Positions 53,772-61,956 of a stretch of DNA of 64,000 nucleotides are shown here, one piece after another. The notes beneath the pieces were generated by a model that saw only the letters and a program-made list of their open reading frames with translations, was not told the DNA's origin and made no database searches. Origin of the DNA: Burkholderia sp. WSM2232 (lineage in GTDB: Bacteria > Pseudomonadota > Gammaproteobacteria > Burkholderiales > Burkholderiaceae). The stretch lies in the NCBI RefSeq assembly GCF_000472545.1, contig NZ_AWZV01000007.1:62167-126166 (forward strand), given 5' to 3'. Position 1 is the stretch's first letter. Each line of letters begins with the position of its first letter. The position numbers and the translations under genes are program-made.

Positions 53772-54875
53772 TCAGGGCCTTACGTCGATGCGGCCATACA
53801 CGCCGCTCGTCGGTGTCGGTCCCGCTGCGAAGAACAGCGTATTGAGCGGCTGGTTCGCGGCGTTGTTACCGAACGAGAGGCCCCAGAGGCCCGGCTGTTT
53901 GAAGGTTGTGCCGTCGGTATTCGTGAGCGCGCCCTTGAACTCGCCGGAGTTCGGATCGAACACGTCGATCGTGCCGTCGCCGAAATTACCCACCAGCAGT
54001 TCGTTGCTCGCGGCACCGAAGTTCGCCGGCGCAATTACGACACCCCATGGCGAATTGAGTGTAGCCGACGTCGCGATGCGCTTGACGAAGTTGCCCGCGG
54101 TATCGAAGGCATCCACTACGCCATTGCCCGCGCCGTTGACTTGCGTGCGGCCGTCCGGACCGAGCAGCGCGTAGGTCACATATACGGTGTTGCCGATAGC
54201 CGCAATGCCGAACGGCGAGAAGCCGGCGGGCAGAGTCGGATCGATGAATTTGCCGGGAAGCTGGATCTTGTTAAACGACTTGTCGAACACGTCCACTTTC
54301 CGGTTGTGGAAGTCCGTTGCGAACAGCAGGCTGGCACCGGCGTTCGCACCAATCGCGAGACCCTTGTAGACGGCGCCGCCCGCACCGTCGTCGAATGCGT
54401 TGACCGCCTGAGTCGGCAAGACTTTCGGCGACCATGCGGCGATCGTCCCCGCGTCGGTTGCCCACAAGAACACCGCGTTAGACGCGGCTGCGCCATTGGC
54501 GCTGATCTGGAAATCCGTGGTCTTGTTAAAGACAATGCCGGTTGGCCCGGCCGCCTGGCCGGCGGCGTTGGGCGGGAGCGTTACCACCAGCGACTGGACC
54601 ACGCCGTTGCCGTCATAAAGCGTCGACTTTTTCGTGTTGTTGTCCGACACCCACATTACGCCAGTGGGGTTGAACGCTATGCCCCAGCCGTTCTTCAGAT
54701 TCGGATCGACATTGGCTGCGTTGGCGCTGCCATCGGATACGAGCGTCGTAGCCTTGAATTGCGCGGCGATCGTCGGCGTCTGATTAACGGCGTTGTCGCT
54801 ACTGCCGCAAGCGGCGAGCGTGACAGCGGTGAGGCCGAGTAGCGCGGCAAGCACTGCGTCTCTATGCAACTTCAT
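53772..54875 (-). CDS. TIGR03118-family lipoprotein
   Basis: This is a 367-residue protein beginning with a lipoprotein signal (ALLGLTAVTLAACGSS; lipobox Cys ~23). The rest is a beta-propeller-like repeat protein with the family's recurring phrases: LVSDGSANAANVDPNLKNGW, WVSDNNTKKSTLYDG, PWGVVIAPANFG and LLVGNFGDGTIDVF. Members are extracytoplasmic with no known function, though NHL-like repeats suggest binding. AGAGGAA precedes ATG 54875. No operon partner is visible. Confidence 0.87.
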   Translation of the reverse strand: MKLHRDAVLAALLGLTAVTLAACGSSDNAVNQTPTIAAQFKATTLVSDGSANAANVDPNLKNGWGIAFNPTGVMWVSDNNTKKSTLYDGNGVVQSLVVTLPPNAAGQAAGPTGIVFNKTTDFQISANGAAASNAVFLWATDAGTIAAWSPKVLPTQAVNAFDDGAGGAVYKGLAIGANAGASLLFATDFHNRKVDVFDKSFNKIQLPGKFIDPTLPAGFSPFGIAAIGNTVYVTYALLGPDGRTQVNGAGNGVVDAFDTAGNFVKRIATSATLNSPWGVVIAPANFGAASNELLVGNFGDGTIDVFDPNSGEFKGALTNTDGTTFKQPGLWGLSFGNNAANQPLNTLFFAAGPTPTSGVYGRIDVRP

Positions 54876-55196
54876 TTTATGATTCCTCTGAATGGATTGG
54901 TTTGTACTAACTTGATCGTCCACGACCGGACGGGCCACGCGGTAGTGCGTGCGACGACAGGCGGGCAACGGCCGCCGATTCGACGGCAGTGCCGCGAATC
55001 GTTGAATCGTCCCTACCGAAAACGTGCGATGACGCGCATTATTCCGTCGCGCGGCCGCGAAATTTTTGGAGCGTTTTTCGCTGCATTCAGCGTGGGGTGG
55101 AATAGCAGCGCTGTATCGACTGTTATGGGTGGGCGGCCATGATCGACCGGAAAAGCGGGCGGCAGGCGCGCTTTCTCCACACTTACGGTAACTGTC
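54876..55196. other. Divergent promoter region, nothing specific recognised
   Basis: The 321 bases between the TIGR03118 gene and the superoxide dismutase gene contain no gene or clear repeat. No Tat- or stress-related promoter could be identified by eye. Confidence 0.4.
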
Positions 55197-55970
55197 ATGC
55201 TCAATTCACTTATTTCCCGCCGCCGTCTGATTGCGGCCGGGTCGCTGGCTTCTCTCGGTGCCGGTCTCTCGCGCTTTGCTTTTGGTGACACGCGGCAAGA
55301 TTCATCCACACGCTCGTCAAGCGGAGAAAAGCCAACGCTTTCTGTCGTTCCTACCTATCTTGGGGCTTCCCCGCAGACACTGCCGCCGTTGCCCTACGCG
55401 CAAGACGCTCTTGAGCCGACCATTTCGGCACGTACGGTTGGCATTCATTACGGCAAACATCACCGTGCATACTTTGACAATCTGCACAAACTACTGGCCG
55501 GCACGCCGCTGGAGCAGGCAACGCTTGAACAGATCATCATGCAGTCACACGATCAACCCGCGCTTGCCGATGTATTCAACAACGCTGCGCAGGCGTGGAA
55601 TCACAACTTCTACTGGAATTCGTTGAGCCCAGCGTCTGCAGCAACGGCGCCTGGCGCGAAGCTTCAGGCGGCGATAGAACGCAAGTTCGGTTCTGTCGAA
55701 GCGCTTTCAAAAACGCTGGTGGCCACGTCCGCCTCGCAATTCGGCAGCGGCTGGGGCTGGCTTGTCGTGGATCGCGGCGAACTCGCGGTGATCAAGACCA
55801 GCAATGCAGAAACGCCGTTCACGCGCGGTCTCGCGCCGCTGCTTACCGTCGACGTCTGGGAGCATGCGTACTATCTGGACTATCAGAATCGTCGTCCTGA
55901 CTATCTGGTGGCGGCCGTCTCGCGTCATTTGAACTGGGCTTTCGCATCGGCCAACCTGGAGCGCGTTTGA
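55197..55970 (+). CDS. Tat-exported Fe/Mn superoxide dismutase
   Basis: The 257-residue protein has a Tat signal (SRRRLIAAGSLASLGAGLS) and a ~60-residue extension before the SOD domain. The domain shows the metal-binding residues in GIHYGKHHRAYFDNLH, the QAWNHNFYWNSL helix, FGSGWGWLV and DVWEHAYYLDYQN. The AAQAWNH pattern favours iron. A Tat route implies folding with metal before export, giving periplasmic superoxide removal. Most bacterial Fe-SODs are cytosolic, so the export signal is notable. A DUF3455 lipoprotein gene follows after 49 bases. Confidence 0.92.
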   Translation: MLNSLISRRRLIAAGSLASLGAGLSRFAFGDTRQDSSTRSSSGEKPTLSVVPTYLGASPQTLPPLPYAQDALEPTISARTVGIHYGKHHRAYFDNLHKLLAGTPLEQATLEQIIMQSHDQPALADVFNNAAQAWNHNFYWNSLSPASAATAPGAKLQAAIERKFGSVEALSKTLVATSASQFGSGWGWLVVDRGELAVIKTSNAETPFTRGLAPLLTVDVWEHAYYLDYQNRRPDYLVAAVSRHLNWAFASANLERV

Positions 55971-56019
55971 CCGTGCGCCCGGTCCGCGCGAGTGCTTAAC
56001 CGTTCATTCAAGGCCCAAA

Positions 56020-56541
56020 ATGTCGAGGAAACACCTACAGTCGGTTGCCATGGTCGCGCTCGCGGTGAGCGCCCTGGCACTGGGCGCTTGCGCGCTCGCT
56101 CCGGCAGCTCCTGCGGCGGCGTCGATCGACCCGCCGCAGGGTCAACCCATCATGACGCTTACCGCCTCGGGCATACAGATCTATTCATGCGAGTTCGATG
56201 CGCAGCATCGGCTCGGATGGGTGTTCCAGAGTCCTCAGGCAACGCTGTTTGACCGCAGCGGTCATGCGGCGGTCCGTCATGCGGCGGGACCGTCGTGGGA
56301 AGCGGAAGACGGCAGCCGGATCGTGGGACGTGTGCTGAGCCAGCGCCCCAGCGACAATAAGGCAAGCGTGCCGCAACTGTTGCTGCAGACGCATTCCACT
56401 GCGGGGAGCGGCGTGCTGTCGGCGGTACGGTATGTACAGCGAATGCATACCGTGGGAGGCGCGATGCCGGCGGGAGCATGCACTACTCAAGGACAAGTCG
56501 GCAGTTCGCCGTATCTCGCGGAGTACGTGTTCTATCAGTAG
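56020..56541 (+). CDS. DUF3455 lipoprotein
   Basis: The 173-residue protein has a lipoprotein signal (VSALALGACALAP, lipobox Cys near 24). The DUF3455 core has LTASGIQIYSCEFDAQHRLG, FQSPQATLFD and GAMPAGACTTQGQVGSSPYL, with four cysteines that could form disulfides. Function is unknown. It lies 49 bases after the exported superoxide dismutase gene on the same strand, so joint expression at the envelope is likely. Confidence 0.87.
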   Translation: MSRKHLQSVAMVALAVSALALGACALAPAAPAAASIDPPQGQPIMTLTASGIQIYSCEFDAQHRLGWVFQSPQATLFDRSGHAAVRHAAGPSWEAEDGSRIVGRVLSQRPSDNKASVPQLLLQTHSTAGSGVLSAVRYVQRMHTVGGAMPAGACTTQGQVGSSPYLAEYVFYQ

Positions 56542-56967
56542 TTCACGGCGGCTGGTTCGCGCCGGGAGGCACGGTTCGGCGGCGCGCAACACTCGAACAG
56601 GTATGACGTTCGGCCGCTGAATCCTGCATTCCTTGAACGGTAGACGTTGCCGGGCACGAACCGACAGCGAGCCACGGAGTCGCTGCGTGAAGCTGCGGAC
56701 TCACCGGCAGGAACGGCGATGCATCCGCCTGAGGTCGTGAATCCAGGCCCGCAGCGTGATCGTTGCCACGCGAGCCGGACTGGCGGCGGCAGCGAACAAG
56801 GAGCAACGATTCCGCGCCTCAGAACGAGGTGAACCGCCGAACCGTGCGAATTCGCCGAAAAAAAATTTGCACCCAGCAAGGCGCATATATCGCGACAAAC
56901 ATCGCATAAGGTCCTGAACTGCCCGGGCTATTGCAAACGCGGCGATTGCGTCGCGCAGTTCCAGACC
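56542..56967. other. Intergenic region, no gene seen
   Basis: The 426 bases between the convergent DUF3455 and cytochrome P450 genes contain no supported gene. A poly-A run (56859-56866) is the only visible feature. Confidence 0.4.
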
Positions 56968-58167
56968 TTAAGTGCGAATTCGAAGCTCCTGCACGCCGCG
57001 CAGGTTATTTCGCGCATGCCATCTCAACTGGTCCAGCTGTGTCGGTTGCATGTCGGGGAAACGGGCGAGCAGACTGCCTATCGCTACTTCCAGTTCGAGC
57101 AATGCGAGCCGCGCGCCGAGACAATGATGAATGCCGGCACCAAACGAGAGCGAGGGCACGTTGGCGCCGCGAGCAAAGTCGAGTCGATCCGGATGAGAAA
57201 AGACCGAGGGGTCGCGATTAGCCGCACCGATCAGCATGAAAACTATGCTTCCGGCCGGCAGCGTGACGTCTTTCACGACCACTTCTTCGAAGGCCGTGCG
57301 TACCACCATTTGCACAGCGCCGTCGTAGCGCATGCATTCGGCGACAGCCTTTGGAACCAATGTGCTATCGCGCTTGAGCATTTCCAGTTGCGGCGGATGA
57401 CGGAATAGCGCAACCATCGCATTGCCGATCATGTTCGACGTGGTCTCGTGGCCGGCAATGAACAGCAGGATTACGTTCGAGACGATCTCGTCGTCGGTCA
57501 GCTTCGTGCCTTCTTCTTCCACACTCGCGAGCGACGAGATGATGTCGTCGCCGGGATCTGCGCGCCGCTGTTCGACCACATCAAGAAAGTACCGCTCCAG
57601 TGTGAGCGCTGCTTCATTTGCCGCGCCGAGCGCTGCTTCGTCGAGCGGAGCCAGGTCGAACGCGGCTACGAGACGGCTCGCAGCATCGCCCAGTTCAGTG
57701 CCGTGCGAAGACGGGATGGCGAGCAGACGGCAGATGATCTCGATAGGCAGCGGCAGCGCGTATTCGCTCACCAGATCGAATTCGGCCGCCGAACCGATAC
57801 GGTCGAGAAGGGCGTGGCTCGTTGCGTCGACGATATGTTTCAGCTTTTCGATCTGCCTTGCGTTGAAGGCCTTCATAAGAAGCGTGCGAAGCTTCGTGTG
57901 AGATGGCGGGTTCATCATCAGGAACGTGCGGCTCAGCGCCTGGAACACCGGGTACTGCGTCGCCGCGTCGCCATAACGTGCGCTCACACTTTGCAGATAG
58001 GTCTTGCCCATGCGCCGGTCACGCAGCAGCGCGTCGACGATTTCGAAGCGGCCCGTGACGAGCGCGGACGGGCCCGCGCTCACCAGCGGACCTGCTTCGC
58101 GTACCTTTTCATAGAGGGGATATGGGTCGGCGAAAAAAGCAGGTGACGAGAAAGTGGCAAAATTCAT
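56968..58167 (-). CDS. Cytochrome P450 monooxygenase
   Basis: The 399-residue soluble P450 has the I-helix oxygen-binding motif AGHETTSN at ~238, the ExxR pair Glu277/Arg280 and the haem-binding segment FGAGIHHCLGARLA with the thiolate Cys349. It inserts one oxygen atom into an organic substrate using electrons from a separate ferredoxin system; no ferredoxin or reductase gene is nearby. It is most like bacterial CYP107-type enzymes, but the substrate cannot be told. Confidence 0.93.
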   Translation of the reverse strand: MNFATFSSPAFFADPYPLYEKVREAGPLVSAGPSALVTGRFEIVDALLRDRRMGKTYLQSVSARYGDAATQYPVFQALSRTFLMMNPPSHTKLRTLLMKAFNARQIEKLKHIVDATSHALLDRIGSAAEFDLVSEYALPLPIEIICRLLAIPSSHGTELGDAASRLVAAFDLAPLDEAALGAANEAALTLERYFLDVVEQRRADPGDDIISSLASVEEEGTKLTDDEIVSNVILLFIAGHETTSNMIGNAMVALFRHPPQLEMLKRDSTLVPKAVAECMRYDGAVQMVVRTAFEEVVVKDVTLPAGSIVFMLIGAANRDPSVFSHPDRLDFARGANVPSLSFGAGIHHCLGARLALLELEVAIGSLLARFPDMQPTQLDQLRWHARNNLRGVQELRIRT

Positions 58168-58798
58168 CGTGTAGAGGTTTTCCGGAATGCGATTGACGGC
58201 CCGTTAGGCCGGTTGCAACTGAGAACAGCTGACGAGCCGGTTTATTCCGCTCCGCCCGTTTGCCATCGCTGCGGGTACGCCTGCTTCTCCACATCCTTTG
58301 TCTCGCCACGGTTATCGCGTAGCAGATTGCTGTTGCGTAATCTTGCATGTCTCGCGCGTCGGGCGGCAGTACGTTTCGCAGGCCGCCGGGCAACGCGCCG
58401 GGCATGCCGATATGCAAAATGGCTAGAGTTTGAAAAAGACCACTTCGTCGATTCACGAAAGAAGAGCTCAAGGCACTGGAGGAAAGCGCAGGCCACACGG
58501 TGTCTAGTCCCGCTTTATTGTTTTTTCTTTCAGATTTGCAAGGCGCATATTCTCTCTCGCGCGCAGTCTGACTATCCGGCGACGGCGGTCAATTTCGTCC
58601 TATGTCGCGCATCTTCCTCGCGCAAGCGTTTGCGCGGCAGCGCACGCGTGCGCGTTGACAGCCGCCGCAGCGATGCCCGCTGTGCAAGGATTTGACGGTT
58701 CCTTGCATTCATCTGTTGGTTATCCCGCTCCCATCGTATTCCGGTCTGTTTTAGGCTCGCATTGCAATATCAGTGTTTAACCCTAAAGGACCGCTCAA
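58168..58798. other. Divergent region upstream of rpfF, no gene seen
   Basis: The 631 bases between the P450 and rpfF genes contain no convincing coding sequence. AAAGGA lies about nine bases before the rpfF start. The signal synthase is often autoregulated, and its promoter must be in the last ~150 bases; no known operator was recognised. Confidence 0.45.
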
Positions 58799-59686
58799 AT
58801 GAATCTACAAAACCACCACGCCTGCCGCCCGTTCCTCGAAGCCGGCAATCTGTCGCAAATCTCCGCCTACTACGAAGAAGGCCGCAATATCATGTGGATG
58901 ATGCTGCGCGCGCAGCCGCGTCCCTGTTTCAATCTCGATCTGGTCCATGACATTCTCGGGCTCGCTCAGGCGGCGCGCGAGTCGGGCCTGCCTATCGACT
59001 TCTGGGTGACGGGTTCGCTGATCCCGAACATCTACAACGTGGGTGGCGACCTCGATTTCTTCGCCGACGCGATCCGCTCCGGCAAGCGCCAGGCGCTCAT
59101 GGCTTACGCGCGCGCCTGCGTCGACTGTGTTCATGCGGCGGCGCGCGGCTTCGACACCGGCGCGATCTCCATTGCGATGGTGGAGGGCACGGCGCTCGGC
59201 GGCGGCTTCGAAGCGGCGCTCGCGCATCATTTCCTGCTGGCTCAGTCGGACGCGCGCATGGGCTTTCCCGAGATCGCGTTCAATCTGTTTCCCGGTATGG
59301 GCGGCTATTCGCTCGTTGCACGCAAGGCGGGCATGCGCCTCGCCGAGGAACTGATCGGTGCCGGCGAATCGCATACCGCGGAGTGGCACAGCGAAAAGGG
59401 TCTCGTCGATCAACTGTTCGAGCCCGGCGACGCCTACGTGGCGACCCGCACCTTCATCGACACGCTCAAGCCGAAAATGAACGGCATTCGCGCGATGCTG
59501 CGGGCCCGCCAGCGCGTGTTGCAATTGCCGCGTGCGGAATTGATGGAAATCACCGAGGACTGGGTGGACGCCGCCTTCATGATCGAAGAGAAGGACCTCG
59601 CCTTCATGGAGCGGCTCGTCATGCTGCAAAACCGCCGCACCTCCAACCTGCGGCAGACGGCTGCGAGCGCAGCCAATTTCGGCTGA
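58799..59686 (+). CDS. rpfF: RpfF-type diffusible signal factor synthase
   Basis: The 295-residue crotonase-fold enzyme makes the cis-2-unsaturated fatty acid signal (cis-2-dodecenoic acid, BDSF, in Burkholderia) by dehydration and thioester cleavage on acyl-ACP. The two catalytic glutamates are in place: Glu138 in EGTALGGGFE and Glu158 in GFPEIAFNLFPGMGGY, offset by three from Xanthomonas RpfF Glu141/Glu161. The opening HHACRPFLEAGNLSQ and EEGRNIMWMML match the Burkholderia enzyme closely. The receptor gene rpfR lies convergently 43 bases downstream, the usual Burkholderia arrangement. Confidence 0.95.
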   Translation: MNLQNHHACRPFLEAGNLSQISAYYEEGRNIMWMMLRAQPRPCFNLDLVHDILGLAQAARESGLPIDFWVTGSLIPNIYNVGGDLDFFADAIRSGKRQALMAYARACVDCVHAAARGFDTGAISIAMVEGTALGGGFEAALAHHFLLAQSDARMGFPEIAFNLFPGMGGYSLVARKAGMRLAEELIGAGESHTAEWHSEKGLVDQLFEPGDAYVATRTFIDTLKPKMNGIRAMLRARQRVLQLPRAELMEITEDWVDAAFMIEEKDLAFMERLVMLQNRRTSNLRQTAASAANFG

Positions 59687-59725
59687 ATCCGTGCCGGCGC
59701 GGTCAGCGCGCGCGGTGCCGCTCGC

Positions 59726-59750
59726 AAGCTCAGGCGATCAGCCTGAGCTT
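59726..59750. terminator. Hairpin between rpfF and rpfR, overlapping the rpfR stop
   Basis: AAGCTCAGGC (59726-59735) and GCCTGAGCTT (59741-59750) form a perfect ten-pair stem with a five-base loop. It lies 39 bases after the rpfF stop and covers the last codons of rpfR (stop at 59730-59732). It can end the rpfF transcript. For rpfR it is inside the coding end. Confidence 0.6.
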
Positions 59751-61733
59751 CTGCCTGTCCTGCAGCCAGCGCTCGAAATCGGCGGCGGGCATAGGGTGCG
59801 CGTACAGATAGCCCTGCACGTATTCCACGTCCAGCCCCTTCATGAACGCCTCTTCGGACTCCGTCTCGATCCCTTCGGCGACCACCTTGAAACCCAGTTC
59901 CTGCGCGACCACGACCATCGAGCGCACCAGCGCTTGCGCTTTGGAGTCGGCGTTGATGGAACGCACGAAACTGCGATCGAGCTTGATCACGTCGAGCGGA
60001 ATGCGGCCTAATTGCGAGAGCGACGAATAGCCGGTCCCGAAGTCGTCCAGATGCACCTGCGCGCCGATCTGGCGAAACTGCCGGATGAGGTCGATTGCGG
60101 CGGCTTCGTCCTCGATCAGACAGCTCTCGGTGAGTTCGACGTCGACGAGACAGGGATCGAGTCTGGCTTCGGCAAGCGCTTCGGTGAAATGCCGGACCAC
60201 GGCCGTGTCCACCAGTTGCCGCGCCGACACGTTGATCGCAATGCGCAGGTTGTAACCGTCGGCTTTCCATTTGGCGGCCTGTTTGGCGGCCGTTTGCATG
60301 ACCCAGCGGCCCAGCACGCCGATCAGGCCAGATTCTTCGGCATAACGAATGAACTCGGCCGGCATGATCTGACCGCGTTCCGGCGAATTCCAGCGCACCA
60401 GCGCTTCCACGCCTTGCACAGCGCCGGTCGAGAGCAGCAGCTTCGGCTGATAGTGCAGCGTCAGTTGGCCTTCTTCGAGCCCGCGCCGCAGGTTCGTGTC
60501 GAGCCACATGTATTCGGCGACCTTGCGGTTCATTTCCGGCGAGAACACTCGGTGCGTGCGCTTGCCTTCGTCTTTTGCGACGTACATCGCGGTATCGGCT
60601 GAGCGGATCAGCGACTCAAGATTGTCACCGTGTTCCGGATAGCGCGCGATGCCGATCGAGCAGCCCGTGTAGACCTCCACGAGCCCGAGGCTGAACGGCG
60701 TGCGCATGCGCTCGAGTATGCGCTGCGCGGTGGCTTCCAGTTCGTGCGCCGCGCCCCTGGCCGCGAGCACGATGAACTCGTCGCCGCCGAGCCGCGCGAG
60801 CGTGTCGCCTTCGTTCAGGCACGTGCCGATTGCCGCGGACACGTCGCGAATCAGACGGTCGCCGAACACATGGCCGTAGTGATCGTTGACCTTCTTGAAG
60901 TTGTCCAGATCGAGAAACAGCACGCCGACCGATTCGCCAGGAGCGGCTTCTTCGATTGCGCTGCGAATCTTGTCCTGAATCGCATTGCGATTGGCGAGTC
61001 CGGTGAGCGAATCCGTGTTGGCAAGCTGCGTGAGACGTTCCTGTGCGAGGCGTTCCTCGGTGATGTCGGTGCCCGAGCAGATCAGATATTGCTCATCCAC
61101 GCCGCTGCCGCTTTGCACGAACTTGTTGCGAAACAGAAAGAGCCGTTCGCCCTGCAGCGTTTTCACGCGCCGTTCTACTTCATACGAAACGCCGCGATTG
61201 AAGAAGCCCGTAATGTTCTGGCTCGACGCCGCGCCGTCTTCGGAGGACATGAAAAGCGCCCATACGTTGCGCCCGACGATGTTCTCTTCCTTCACGCCGG
61301 TGAGTTCCTCGGCGAGCCGGTTAAAGCGCTGGATCCGCCCATGCCGGTCGACGATCACCACGACCGAATTGACTTCGGACACCACCTGTTCCGCGAACGA
61401 CAGACCGTGCATCAGATCGCGCGCGACGGATTCCGTGTCGTCATAAGCGGAGGCGGTGCCGGCCCAGTTGCTGCTGTTGATTTTTCTGCCGACGAGATGC
61501 AGCCGCAGCGGCTCGCCGAACATTCGCACGTCGAGAACCAGGTGCGACGTGATACCCGTGAGGCAACGGATCTGCGCTGCCTGCTGGGGATTCAGCGGAA
61601 TGGCCACGTTGGCTGGCACGTCGCCCGTGACTGGCGTCAGTTCGAGCGCATTGCTGTCGCTCGACAGACGCCAGCAAGGGCTGCTTGTGCCGAACTGCGC
61701 ATAAAGCACCTGCTCGTGTTGGTCGTCATTCAT
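59730..61733 (-). CDS. rpfR: RpfR diffusible-signal receptor (PAS-GGDEF-EAL)
   Basis: The 667-residue receptor binds the RpfF product and controls cyclic di-GMP. Layout: N-terminal RpfF-interaction domain (~1-90), PAS domain (~108-225; the signal site), GGDEF domain with intact GGDEF at 316-320, and EAL domain with EAL at 443-445 and intact ELTES and DDFGTG. In the characterised Burkholderia protein, signal binding turns on c-di-GMP hydrolysis. The intact GGDEF motif may give synthase activity as well. No strong ribosome site precedes ATG 61733. It is convergent with rpfF. Confidence 0.95.
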   Translation of the reverse strand: MNDDQHEQVLYAQFGTSSPCWRLSSDSNALELTPVTGDVPANVAIPLNPQQAAQIRCLTGITSHLVLDVRMFGEPLRLHLVGRKINSSNWAGTASAYDDTESVARDLMHGLSFAEQVVSEVNSVVVIVDRHGRIQRFNRLAEELTGVKEENIVGRNVWALFMSSEDGAASSQNITGFFNRGVSYEVERRVKTLQGERLFLFRNKFVQSGSGVDEQYLICSGTDITEERLAQERLTQLANTDSLTGLANRNAIQDKIRSAIEEAAPGESVGVLFLDLDNFKKVNDHYGHVFGDRLIRDVSAAIGTCLNEGDTLARLGGDEFIVLAARGAAHELEATAQRILERMRTPFSLGLVEVYTGCSIGIARYPEHGDNLESLIRSADTAMYVAKDEGKRTHRVFSPEMNRKVAEYMWLDTNLRRGLEEGQLTLHYQPKLLLSTGAVQGVEALVRWNSPERGQIMPAEFIRYAEESGLIGVLGRWVMQTAAKQAAKWKADGYNLRIAINVSARQLVDTAVVRHFTEALAEARLDPCLVDVELTESCLIEDEAAAIDLIRQFRQIGAQVHLDDFGTGYSSLSQLGRIPLDVIKLDRSFVRSINADSKAQALVRSMVVVAQELGFKVVAEGIETESEEAFMKGLDVEYVQGYLYAHPMPAADFERWLQDRQKLRLIA

Positions 61734-61956
61734 GGGATCCCCGGGCGGTGTGCCGTTTCGGCCCTGATGGCGGATAGCGGCAGACAGTCTTCATCATACT
61801 TAAAGACGGGCCCATTGTAGCGAAGCCACTGAAATTCGGGCCATAAAGATGAATGACCCGCACTTGCGCAGCGCGCGCCTGAATCGGTAAAAGAGGCAGT
61901 CCGAACGATGCCGGGTGAGGCATTCTCTACCCGCGGCGCGTTCCGCGGGATGGCGT

